A stretch of 64,000 bases of DNA from Wolfiporia cocos (lineage: Eukaryota; Basidiomycota; Agaricomycetes; Polyporales; Phaeolaceae): assembly GCA_029448655.1 (NCBI GenBank), contig JACCLO010000012.1, positions 1,984,001 through 2,048,000 of the forward strand, read 5' to 3'. The notes below the pieces were generated by a model that ran no database searches, was not told the origin of the DNA, and saw nothing but the letters and a program-made list of their open reading frames with translations. The position numbers were made by a program, and so were the translations under genes. Shown piece by piece: positions 32,786 through 44,433 of the stretch (its first letter is position 1; the number at the start of each line of letters is the position of its first letter).

Positions 32786-35700
32786 ATGGCTAGTCCTTAT
32801 GGCACCATCAGACCGTATGATGTAGTAGAGAGTCCTGTCGCGACAGAAAGACCAACGAAACGGGCAAGGGTCGAGGCAACAGAGGACAAATCAAGAATCA
32901 GATTGAACGATCTACCGAGAGGCCAGTACTGCATTCCAAACGCTTATGTGTCCTGAACGAACTAGTGTTGCCGAAGTTCGGTTCAGTTCAGGTTCAGGGG
33001 GGTCTGGGGCTGAACCTAGAACTGAACCGACTGCAGGGAGCCTGAACCTGAACCTGAACCTGGACTGAACCTGCTGAACTGGTTCAGCAGGTTCGGTTCA
33101 TGGTTCGAACTAGGTTCGAACCACTAAATGACTTGCTTTTCTAAAATGTAAAAATAATGTTGAGTCCACTGGAGTAACCAATATGCTGCAAAATAAATGT
33201 GCCATAGACATTAGAACCATGTAAGAACACCGAGACGTGACCAAACACACATCAAAATGACGCAGAATGCACCACGGAAAGCCAGCTGGTAGGCAGAATG
33301 CCCATCCGAGGTGGTTTAGCTACAGCTCGACCGATCGTGATCAACCTCGATCGTGCTCGCACAGTGAACGTTGAACCTTCGCTGGTTTGCGCACAATCTG
33401 AAACGTCGCAAAAGCCCTGCGGACACTCTCTGGCTGCTCATCTAGTCAAAGACAGGTACTATCCGACATTTCTCTAGGCTCTCTAGCATAGACAGGTCTG
33501 TCCCAACCTCGACTGCTTTCCTATAGCTTTTTCCATGTCTTGTCTCTCTAACCTCTGTGCACCACCTTAGATCTACAGTCTATCGGTCTCGTAAAATGAT
33601 TTTCTAGTATTCCAGGACAATCCTCACTGTTTCAGGGTTCGTCTCCGACTTGTCTAGCTTGTAGGGTGCATACTCAAATTTTAGGGCACTCAAAATGTTG
33701 TAGAAAACCTTATAGCTCTCTATGTATTTAGGCGATGTGCAGATACAAGAAAATACATTGATTACTGCCAAGACGAAGCTAGACGAAGAGCTGTGCTCGA
33801 GGCGTTCGCTCAGGACTTAGGGAATCAGTTACCAATGTTTTGATTTGATTTCTATTATTCCTGATCCATTTAACGTGCCGCCGCCGTTTGAATCGCTACA
33901 AGCTGCGTGTCTCCTAGGTACATTGCTCGCCATCGACCCCTTAAACACCTCACCTATCATGGCACATCCTGACCTGCCCAGGAAACCCGAGGGAAATATT
34001 TTTCTGACAACACCAAACTTCAAGTTCTGCAGTGCCTCTGTTTGGTGTCTATTGGGCTGCTACATTCCAAATTGTCTCTGAGTCTTCTTTACAGTGGTAA
34101 AACATAACTTATGATGCACAATAGTCACTCAAGGCAGCAGATTTGAGCAGTTCAGTAATCAGAATCCATGAGCAGAATGAGTGTGAATTAGCCTGAGGCA
34201 AAGCTAATAACAAACCTTATTAGACAGCTCTGTATATAACCTAGGTTCATGGATCTGAAGTGAAACATTGTGAACTACATGTTTTACTTCATCTGACAGC
34301 AGTGAATGTAGCCCAGTGCCAAAGAAAGTACAGTACTTCCAACATGGGGCTGAGCTCTCACCATATTGGGAGACTGGAGTATATCAGTGCTGATGCTTGC
34401 CATTGTGAAGCCAGTGATCCATAGCTTACTGCAACAATACTATAACAAAGATGACAAGAATATGATTGTAGTTTATACTTATCCACCAACAGTTACCAGG
34501 AATATGTTAATGCTAAGTGGTTCAAGGTTCAGTCCGGTTCGAACCTGGTTCAAGGGTACCCATGGCCCCCCTGAACCAAGAACCGAACCTTGACATCCTA
34601 CCCTGAACCGGACCTGGACTGAACCTGAACCTAGGTTCGGTTCCGGCGGTTCAGGTTCTGAACCTTGGTTCTGAACTGAACTTCGGCAACACTAGAACGA
34701 ACTGGCGTGCAGAGCCGGAGGCTGGGGGCGCGGTGCAAGCTGCGCGCGAGAAGGTGTCAGCGACCAGTGGTGATGCAAGGCAGGACGCACCAAAGGAGAA
34801 GGGGGGACCTCAGAGAGCTGAGGGAGCAGAGCAAGTCCGACGTGAGCCGTCTACAGCCTGGAGAGACGACTGAAGGATAGACGTAGATACAGAGCCCGGG
34901 TGGAGACACATCGGACGCGTCCCGGGCGCGACAGACCCAGCGCTGACGGGGAGCGATCCGTCCTCGAGGAGGCCGCTGCAGCTCCCAACGGAGGTCTGCG
35001 AGCGTATCATCGACTATCTGTGGGAGGCCGGTTGGACGCTGCAGCAATGCGCCCTGGTGTGCAAGGCGTGGACACCGAGGTGTCGGTACTGGATGCAGCG
35101 GAACGTCGCTCTGTGGGATCGGAGCCAGGTGCGAGGATATGCGAGGCGAGCGCGAGAACAGCCACATCTCCTCCAGCAGGCGAGATCAGTCTGGGTGGAG
35201 AGCACAGCGAGATTATTCGAGCGGGCGCCAATTCCGCACCTGGGCACATTCGCCATGATGGGCGCGGCGAAGATGCCCCTCATGTGGCGTCTTCACATCG
35301 AGGATGCGATCTGGAAGCCGAGCGACTTCCATCCGCTCATCTTCGTCCACCTCTCTGCATTTTCTTCTGTCACAACGCTCCGGCTGATCGAGGTCACGTT
35401 CCCGAAGGTGCGCGAATTTGGGCGTCTCGTCTGCAGCCTCGTCCGCCTCAAATGCCATAATGTGCTATTCGCGAGCACAGCCCCCTGCGCGAGTCTTGCC
35501 ATCACGCGCTGTCCACCCTCTGTGAGGCTGACTCACTTGGACATCTCCTCCGAGGACTCCGCTGCCTCCGATGTTGAAGCCAACAGGTCACTAATTGAGC
35601 ACCTGTGTGCGGCGGGGGTGGTTGCCGACCTCCAGAAATTCGAGTTCACGGCCTGGGCATCCTCTGACAACAAGTATCTAGATGCTTATAGAGAGCCCGT

Positions 35701-36355
35701 CCAAGAGCTCCTCAAGCAGTGCAGCCGGTCTCTCCGCAACCTGAAAGTGTGTACCAGTTTAGATGAACGCAAGGATCTTCGTACAGATACTATCTCTGAT
35801 TCAATTGGTACGTCTCTGATATGACATCCACCCACTGCGTCAATACACAACTAACGTACACTTATCCCAGCATCTGTATTCAATCTCACGTGTTGCGACA
35901 GCCTAGAGACAGTTGCCTTGTGTGCCTTCAACTTTGAGAAGGTGGGATATGCCTGGATGTGGAGCATCCTTGAATCCATTATATCGAAAAAGCTACGTGA
36001 GGTCTCGATTATCATGGATGAGCCTGAGTATAGCCTGAATGCTGAGAAGAACTTGCAAGAGACTATATCTGCTCTCAGGAGGGATGTCTGCCCTCACCTC
36101 AATGAGCTGCTCTCCAACCAGGACTATGAGAAGCTATGTCATATCGACCTTGTGCTCTTGACTCATCCAGATGGAGTCATGCTGGATGCGGCTCGGTGGA
36201 GAACCCTGCTCGAGGCGGAGATGCCGAAATTATATGAGCGAGGAGTCTTGCGGTGAGTGGGTATCTTCAGTGAATGTGCCGTATCCTCATGCTTGCCATT
36301 CTGCAGGACACGTGTGGATGTTCACTTGGAACTCTGGAATGAAGACTATTTCTGA
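32786..36355 (+). pseudogene. F-box protein gene, copy B, carrying a hAT insertion
   Basis: The main coding exons are 34887-35807, 35871-36252 and 36307-36355. They are separated by GTACGT...CCCAG and GTGAGT...TGCAG introns and preceded by the 45-nt intron 34842-34886. They encode the F-box (LPTEVCERIIDYLWEAG, CALVCKAWTPRCRYWM) and the full C-terminal part ending LWNEDYF. The 5' exon (ATG at 32786, RPTKRARVEA) is separated from the rest by a 1732-bp hAT element, and the TGA seen in copy A is present here too (32952-32954). The 3' three quarters are fully open. The gene could survive if the insertion and stop lie in an intron, or if a downstream start is used; otherwise it is a pseudogene. Confidence 0.65.
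32963..34694. mobile_element. Non-autonomous hAT element, 1732 bp, TSD GAACGAAC
   Basis: Termini are TAGTGTTGCCGAAG and CTTCGGCAACACTA, a perfect 14-bp inverted repeat fitting the hAT end pattern. It is flanked by the exact 8-bp duplication GAACGAAC (32955-32962 and 34695-34702). Subterminal regions are packed with GGTTCAG / CTGAACC repeats in both orientations. F-box copy A has the undisturbed site at 21007-21014. No transposase frame is present, so it needs a partner in trans. Confidence 0.92.
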
Positions 36356-36469
36356 GCTCGTACTGGCGCTCTCTTCGCATTCCCGGTCTTGTGCATGCGG
36401 GTTCACCCCAGTCACATGGCTCTCTCCTTGACCTCAAAGCTCGCGCCCAGTACCCTATAGCAGATTCAA

Positions 36470-37330
36470 CTTTAACATGCATCATTTCCATTTCTACATC
36501 CCAGCGACCCTTCTCCAGCCATAGAAACAACAAATGCTCTCTGCACTATGATTCACCCGACTTTCATGCTACCGTACACTCTACCGCGGAGCGCTCCAAC
36601 GCTTGATTTACTCACCTCGCGGTGTGTGCGCTGCACCGACTGCAATACTACTCGGTCGCACATACGGACACAAATCACTTCAGACGTCCTGGATGCCAAC
36701 TCGAGTTCACGAGGGCGATGTGTCCGTATACCGACCGTCTGTATTGCGCTCTGGGGCCGAGAGCGTGGTGGACAATGTATGATGAGCAAGACAAAGCATT
36801 CTATGCACACCCTAACGGCACGATGACGACAACGACGATCGACATAGTTGGATATCTTGCAACATTGTGCCCTCATGTCATCCGGCCATATACATCGGCG
36901 CAGCGCACGATGCCTCCCTCACCTCTGCTGGTCGGCAATCCGCCACGCCACTGACCAACGACATCATTGGCATCCTAGCCGCCGAACACTTCCCACCTTC
37001 GCTTCCCTCCGCGCGATGTCTCGGGGGCTCTATCGCGTCAGCGAATAGGCATGCCGCCACTCTACGGCTCGTACGATGACAGAAGAATGTCGCCCATCGT
37101 TCCGCGTCTTCGCATAAGGGGTGCACCCGATGGGTGCGAGGTGGGGACGGATCTGAAGTGATGGCGCTTTTTGCGTCGCAGCGCGGCGTGAAGAAGGATC
37201 AACTTGTGAGGGCATCAGTGTATTCAGCGGGTGATGGAGATGAACAAGAGGGTGGAGACACGACCTGCAGGAACGCACCGAGTTGGCATGGATCGGTATG
37301 ATTCGTATGGACACTATGACAGTGTAGTGC
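36470..37330 (+). repeat. Conserved 3' block of the F-box unit, copy B
   Basis: Homologous to 28130-28955 and 43440-44260. Indels shift the frame that is open in copy A. Confidence 0.6.
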
Positions 37331-39683
37331 AATCATTTGACGCATTTTGACATTGGCGCTTTTGCTGCTCATGTTACATCCTGGTGGGCTCTGGTCCTAA
37401 TGCTACCTCAATTGCTAAAGCTTACTCTTCAGTGACATGGTGACAGCTATCATGACTCTGTTCCAGCGCGGTGAGGTGTGTATGGACAATGTTCGGGATG
37501 CAGGATGAATGTACTCCTAGTTCTGAGTGAATATGGATGCACAGGTTGACCGAAGTACGATTTGAGAGCAGCTGAGGGCTTATGTAGGACACGCTGGCTG
37601 CGGTGAAATTAGCGAACCGCAGAGCCGCAAAGGAGATTCGCCTCACGGAAGGGCAAGTTGTCAAGATGAGGGGCAGATGCGCATGCATTGACTCCTGCCG
37701 TGGAGGTGTATCGATCGCGGCTCCCTCCTGGCAGCCGTGGCTACCGCACTGATAACTGATCGTGGCGATTGGCGCATGCGAGATTCTGATTGTGGCACCT
37801 ACGAGACGCCCGCAGTCGTTCCACGTTCGCGTCGTCCACGACGGCCAGAACGTTGGCCGAGCACATAATTATGACTGATAGTCATGCGTCTCTGGAGCTC
37901 TTCTCTCGCTATCCTGCTGTCCTGTACATGCTGGTCTGCACCGCTACTTGCTCGCATCAAATCCCACTCTGGGCACTCGTCGATCTGTGATGTCCTACAC
38001 CTCCGGCTCATACTCAAGATCTATGAGTACGCAATTCTTATACGTCGTGACGACTGTATAGATCCGTCCGCTTCTCTTGAGAAGATTGCATAGCTCCGTT
38101 CCGAATGAGCGCGTTCACCCACGTCGTCTCTGGATCGCCTGCTGTGAAGATTTCGTGTGGCTCTTCGGAGCGACATATCCCTGACTTTGGCCTCTGCGCT
38201 CAATCCCATAGAACTGTTAACAGCATTCGCGCCACGATGGCGTGCCATCAGATGTCAGGCTTTGGAAGGAGATCGCTGCATCGTCGACTTGGCGGCTGTT
38301 GATGGGAAGGCAAGCCAATATTTCTTGCAGTTTAGTGTACGTCATCGTCGTTTCTCTATAATATGGCCAATTACTAATCCTTCTGCTCCTGCGCAGCTGC
38401 ATGAATCAAATGACCAACTCCAGACGTCTCTCGAGATCATCCTATATTCAGCTATAGTTAACACTCATCTGCCTTCCTGCCATGCGTGTGTGGAATATTG
38501 TCCCAGCTGTGATCATTGCCTGTAAATTTATGCGTAACGCAAGCTCCCTGGATCTTCCTTGTTTTCGACCACATTGAACGGCGTCTCGGTGCAAATCCTC
38601 TTGCTTCTCCAGGACTGGCAGTCTGCCACTTCAATCTGACCAGCGAGACAACGTCCACTTGGCCCCTCGACTTTGCTTAGTGACCGCTGCACCTATCGTG
38701 AAAACATCATAAATGGATATACGGATACGGATGTCTCGAGATCAACTACATTGTCAGACTGAAATACCATATACAATTGTGGTTCTCTTACTTTGCCGAA
38801 ACGTGGTGGGTGCGCGCACGCACCCAGTACTACGGGTACGCCGTCTGCTATCCGTCTCACCGCCGTCCGTTCTCGCCGACTGCACGTGCGCGACGACCCG
38901 CCGTGGACCTACCTCGAGTCCCTGTCTACACACGCTCCTCGCCTTCTCGGCGCGCTCCTCGTCCTCTGCCCAACCTCGACCTCCCTCCTCTTCTTTCGAC
39001 AACCGCCTCTGCATCCCCGTGCCTGCTCGGGCTGCCCACGCATGTGCCCTCGGCCTGCTCGTCCATTGAGGCGGACATGATCAGTGTAACAGTACGCGCA
39101 CGCACTAGCCGTCACTCACCTTCACTCACTCTGTGCTCTCTGCGTCCCCAGAGCGGCCCACATTTTCTTCGTACCCTCCTCGATGACGGGGGCGACCCGT
39201 TTTCAGCACGGTATACCGCTGTCCGGCGAGCAGGATAGCGACGGCGGCGGCGGCGACTTGAGTAGTGAGGGAAGGCAAGTCTTCGGTGCTCTGCGTCGAC
39301 GATGTCCGTCACGCCGTCGGGTCGGTCGCAGCTGCGCTCTTTGCCGGGGGAAGGCAGGTAGTGGTCTGCGTCGAGCGGACGTCTGTGTGGCGCGTGCGTG
39401 CCCCGGCCTTTGTCGGGGCGCCTGTGCGCGGCGAGACTGGGAACGCAGATTGGACACTCATCGGGGGACAATGCGTGCCGTGTGCGCGCGTCGCGACGAG
39501 GTCGGCGTCGAGCGCAGACGACGAGTGTGTTGCGCGCGCGCAGTCACCTCTGTCGAAGGCGCCTTAGGCTCTACGCGTCCTTACACTGCATCCTCTGCGC
39601 TGTTCGCCGCTTAACAGGGCAGGACGTCTGCGCCCGAGTTCCGCGACCGCTGCCTCCGCCTTGCACAGGCTCGCATAGCTTCC

Positions 39684-39819
39684 GTCCCTTGGGCGCTTGC
39701 TATTGCGCGGACCTGCCACTATAAGGAGGTTATACATACTGGTCCGGCTACAGTTACAGGACCTGCTAGGTATATCTACGTAGATACGAGTAGATCTACG
39801 GTCTCGCACTTCGCTGATG
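39684..39819 (+). repeat. Dispersed repeat, copy 2 (about 140 bp)
   Basis: Same repeat as 26908-27049, same orientation, with TATA-like CCACTATAAGG and the AGATCTACGGTCTCGCACTT block. Confidence 0.75.
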
Positions 39820-40881
39820 TACCAACGTTCCCAACAATATTACCAGTACGCACACGGAAGAACCATTTTACTGGCACATCAGATATTGGCACAGACATTC
39901 ACAGGTCTATCATCTAGGATTCCGAGTATAGGCATTTGATATATAGGTTGATATAGTGCGCTCTGACACACTCGTTCAATGCTGAGCGATCTTTCTAGAT
40001 ACGATCGTCGCATATCTGGGAATTCAGAGTCCGCACAAACTGAAGAACCTGACGACATCCGTAGCGGGGAGATACGTTCAAATGCGAAGAAATACATCGT
40101 ATGGGATTTCATGGGATTTCATAGATCCTCGAGGTGTCCTGTTCCTTCATCGAGTATGTTTGGAGATTACGAATATCCAAGATTACATAAGCGCCTGCAC
40201 TGGACGTACCATACCTAGGAAGGCAACGCCGCTATGCCACGATATCGATGTGCACTGAGGAATTCTTCAAAGTTCACACAGGTCAGTCGGCGATTATGCG
40301 GCTCTCGAGTGGACTGCTCAGGTTAAGGTCGAGGAAGGATACAATGTAACAGATACAAGAGCCTTGGGTGAATCGTCGCAAGGGTTGCTAGGCAGGAATA
40401 TTCCGGCCAGCCGTGGTATACCAGTGCTGTTCTGCACCGGCATTGGGCGGTGCTGAGTTCACCAACCCCTTCTTTCTTGAAAGCTACATCCATCAGGAAA
40501 AAGTCGACGTCGCTGTCACAATGAGCACTGAATGCACTGACAGTAGAACATTGTTTCCTCTCTCAACCGATTGTTACGACTCACATCAAAGGCACCGAGC
40601 TCGTTATGATCAACCCAGTCACTTATCACTGCACACGCTCTGCGCATATGTGAGTCGAGGCAATCTCCCAGTGGGTACCCTCGCGCAGACTATCTCGGAA
40701 ATTCCTGCTGTGGCTCCAGAAGGAGCTACTAGCCGATGGCGGCGATATGTCGCAATCGTTAATTTGGCTTCCACCTCATGAACTGCATGTGAGTACAGTC
40801 CTTTCGCCGCTGATTCCCCTCACCGTTGTTTTACTACTCACGCCTGGCGCCTGCAGGCTGCGCATGTTTCGGTGACGTACT

Positions 40882-40932
40882 GTGTGGCGTCGTGTGGCGT
40901 CGTGTGGCGTCATGTGGCGTCGTGTGGCGTCG
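40882..40932. repeat. 10-bp tandem repeat, 5 copies
   Basis: GTGTGGCGTC repeated five times with one unit reading ATGTGGCGTC. Confidence 0.9.
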
Positions 40933-40949
40933 CCTTCTCCTTGCACCCT

Positions 40950-41529
40950 GTGTGCTGAGTAGATGTGCGCGGGCGGATGCCGCAGCAGCTTTGATCCCAA
41001 AGGCATGTATGGCTGCAGCACCCGTGTGGTCCATTGCTGCGAGGTCTGCACGGCTGTGCGACAAATCCTAATTCCGAGGCTTCGCGAATAGCGTAAAGTC
41101 GTAGGAGAGGCTCTGTGGCCACCGCGAATGTCCGCGAGTTGCCTTCGCGTGTCGAGACGGAAAACCCGAAAGTACGCCTACGTTCGTCAGCGCATTTGCA
41201 GAGTTGAGGTCAGGAGAGGGAACATACCGCTGTGATTATCAACAGCGATAGGTCATTCGTCTGGCGCTCATGCACTGCTCCTGTCGAAGAACCGTATTCA
41301 ATGCGGCCATTGCCTTCCACTTATCATTCCTCGTTGCCAGGCTGCGTAGATGGAAGAAGCGCAGTGCTGTGCACTCGGGTCCATATCCTGTACTCGTGGT
41401 TGCTGTGCGAGCTGTGAAAACGTCCTGGTATATGAACAGGTGTAAAAGATTACGAAGGCCATTTTGCTTGACTCCAATTCTGCCGTCACGGGTCGCACCA
41501 ATCACCAATTACGCCGAAACAAGAGGAAG
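40950..41529. other. 5' flank of F-box copy C, segmentally duplicated
   Basis: Paralogous to 32040-32330 and 19481-19660. No separate gene seen; probably includes the promoter of copy C. Confidence 0.5.
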
Positions 41530-43335
41530 ATGGCGAAAGCGAATGCCGCGAAGGGACGCATTCTGGAAGCTGCCGCTGCGCCGGTTAGGGAGGATGGTGA
41601 GCATAATGTAGACATGGTAAAGGTGACGGGAAGGACAGGGGAAATTCGAAAGCATGTGTCTTCAGCGTTGCAGGAGGATGTACAGGATCATCGCAATGTC
41701 GTACAAACCACGCGAGAGGAGTCTGCTGCAGTGGAAAGTGGGGTAGAGGAAGAGTCCGCACCAAGGAGAGAGAGCACTGTGGAGAGAGCTGTCGAAGCAC
41801 AGGAAGTCAAAAGTGAGCCACCTGCAGTCTGGAGAGACGGCTGAAGGATAGACGCAGATACAGAGCCCGGGTGGAGACACATCGGACGCGTCCCGGGCGT
41901 TTCGGACCCAGCGCTGACGGGAAGTGATCCGTCCTCGAGGAGGCCGCTGCAGCTCCCAACGGAGGTCTGCGAGCGGATCATCGACTGGCTGTGGGACGAG
42001 ACTTGGACGCTGCGGACATGCGCCCTTGTGTGCAAGGCGTGGACGCCGAGGTGTCGGTACCGGATGCAGCGGCACGTCGCTCTGTGGGATCGGAGCGACG
42101 TCCAAGGACATGCGAGGCGAGCGCGGGCACAGCCGCGTCTCCTCCAGCAGGCGAGATCGGTCTGGGTGGTGGGTGGAGAGGACGGAGGCGAGCGGGCGCC
42201 AATTCCGCAGCTGGGCACATTCGCCATGATGGCCGCCGCGAAGATGCCACTCGTGTGGCGTCTTGTCATCGGGAATGCCGTCTGGAAGCCGAGCGACTTC
42301 CATCCACTCATCTTCGTCCACTTCTCCGCATTCTCTTCTGTCACGGCGCTCCACCTGTCTGACGTCACATTCCCGAAGGTGCGCGAGTTTGGGCGTCTCG
42401 TCTGTGCACTCCCGAGCCTCGTCCGCCTCAGATGCGTCAATGTGCTATTCGCGAGCACGGCCCCCTGCGCAAGTCTTGCCATCACGCGCTGTCCTCCATC
42501 TGTGAGGCTGACTCACCTGGAGATCTACTCTATCGGCGAGACTTCCTCCAATGTTGAAGCCGACAGGTCACTAATTGAGCACCTGTGCGCGGCCGGGGTG
42601 GTCGCCGACCTCCAGACATTCGAGTTCATGGCCTGGGCATGCTCTGACAGCAAGTATCTAGATGCTTATAGAGAGCCCGTACAAGAGCTCCTCAAGCAGT
42701 GCAGCCGGTCTCTCCGCAACCTGAAACTCCTTCCCAAATTACTCGAAGGCAAGGATGTTCCTATAGATACGATCTCTGATTCAATCGGTACGTCTCTGAT
42801 ATGACATCCACCCACTGCATCAATACACAACTAATGTACACTCATCACAGCATCTGTATTCAATCTCACGTGTTGCGACAGCCTAGAGACAGTTGCCTTG
42901 TCTGCCGCCAAGTTTGAGAAGGTGGGATATGCCTGGATGTGGAGGATCCTTGAATCCATTGTATCGAAACAGCTGCGTAAGGTTTCGATTATCATGGACC
43001 AGCTTGGGTACAGCCAGAATGCGGAGGAGAACTTGCAAGAGACTATATCTGCTCTCAGGAAGGACGTCTGCCCTTACCTCAATAAGCTGCTCTCCAACCA
43101 GGACTATGAGAAGCTATGTAATATCGACCTTGTGTTCTGGACTGATCCAAATGGAGTTATGCCGGATGCGGCTCGGTGGAGAACCCTGCTCGAGGCGGAG
43201 ATGCCGAAATTATATGAGCGAGGAGTCTTGCTGTGAGTGGGTGCCTTCAGTGAATGTGCCGTATCCTCATGCCTGCCATTCTGCAGGACACGCGTGGATG
43301 TTTGCTTGGGACTCTGGGACGAAGAATATTTTTGA
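41530..43335 (+). CDS. F-box protein, copy C, intact (547 aa)
   Basis: Model: join 41530-41812, 41858-42787, 42851-43232, 43287-43335, totalling 548 codons including the stop with no frame error. Introns are GTGAGC...GCAG (45 nt, spanning the only in-frame TGA), GTACGT...ACAG and GTGAGT...GCAG. The N-terminal 95 residues are charged and differ from copies A and B. The F-box follows at about residues 120-165 (LPTEVCERIIDWLWDE, CALVCKAWTPRCRYRM), then leucine-rich segments such as LPSLVRLRCV typical of mushroom F-box proteins. The expected role is substrate recognition in an SCF ubiquitin ligase; the substrate is unknown. The start ATG at 41530 is the best in frame, but an earlier in-frame codon cannot be excluded. 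Confidence 0.8.
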
Positions 43336-43439
43336 GCTTGTACTGGCCCTCTCGCATTCCCGGTCTTGTGCATGCGGGTAAGCCCAAATCACACGGCTCC
43401 CTCCTTGGCCTCAAAGCTCGCGCCCAGCACCCCATAGCA

Positions 43440-44390
43440 GATTCAACATGCAGCTATTGAATCAACAAAGCCTCTCTGCACTATGGTCCACCATACTTTC
43501 ACGCTACCGTACACTCTACCGCGGAGCGCTCCAACGCTCGATTTACTCACCTTGCGGTGTGTGCAACACCAACTGCAGTACTACTCGGTCGCACATACGG
43601 ACACACAAATCAGGTATTGCGCTTCAGACGTCCTGGATGCCAGCTCGAGTTCACGAAAGCGATGTGTCCGTATACCGACCGTCTGTATTGCGCTCTGGGG
43701 CCGAAAACGTGGTGTACGATGGATGATGAGCATTCTATGCACACCCTAACGGCACGATGACGACAACGACCATCGACGTACTTGGATATCTTGCAACATT
43801 GCGCCCTCACGTCATCCGGCCATATACATCCGTGCAGCGCACGATGCCTCCCTCACCTCTGCTGGTCGGCAATCCGCCACGCCACTGACCAACGACATCA
43901 TTGGCATCCTAGCCGCCGAACACTCCTCACCTTCGCTTCCCTCCGCGCGATGTCTCGGGAGCTCTATCGCGTCAGCGACAGGCATGCCGCCACTTTACGG
44001 CTCGTACGATGACAGAGGAATGTCGCCCGTCGTTCCGCGTCTTCGCATAAGGGGTGCACCCGATGGGTGCGAGGTGGGGACGGATCTGAAGTGATGGCGC
44101 TTTTTGCGTCGCAGCGCGGCGTGAAGAAGGATCAACTTGTGAGGACGTCAGTGTATTCTGCGGGTCATAGAGATGAACAAGAGGGTGGGGATGCGACTTG
44201 CATGAACGCACCGAGTTGGCATGGACCGGTATGATCCGTACGGACACTGTGACTGTGTAGTGCAATCATTTGACGCGTTTTGACATTGACGTTTTATGTT
44301 ACATCCTGGTGGTCTACGGTCGTTATGCTACCCCGATTGCTAAAGCTTACTCTTCAGTGACATGGCGACAGCTACCATGACTCGCTACTT
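43440..44390 (+). repeat. Conserved 3' block of the F-box unit, copy C
   Basis: Homologous to the blocks after copies A and B. Frames are broken relative to copy A near 43730. It ends close to the 3' end of the neighbouring minus-strand gene. Confidence 0.6.
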
Positions 44391-44433
44391 ATAATACACA
44401 ATACACAGATTTCCGCCACATCAGCTCGAGCAC

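Larger units (their letters stand above)
37331..40949. other. Region between F-box units B and C, no gene recognised
   Basis: 37500-37760 continues the duplicated 3' flank. From 37790 to 38525 there are short plus-strand coding-like pieces (SRYPAVLYMLVCTATCSHQI; LEGDRCIVDLAAVDGKA) that might be exons of an unrecognised gene, but they do not join. 38.7-39.6 kb is GC-rich with unsupported long ORFs on both strands. 39.83-40.78 kb shows nothing clear. Confidence 0.4.

Noticed and set aside
41662..42485. Minus-strand ORFs of 230 and 265 codons
   Set aside because: Antisense shadows of F-box copy C, which has a complete and conserved gene model.
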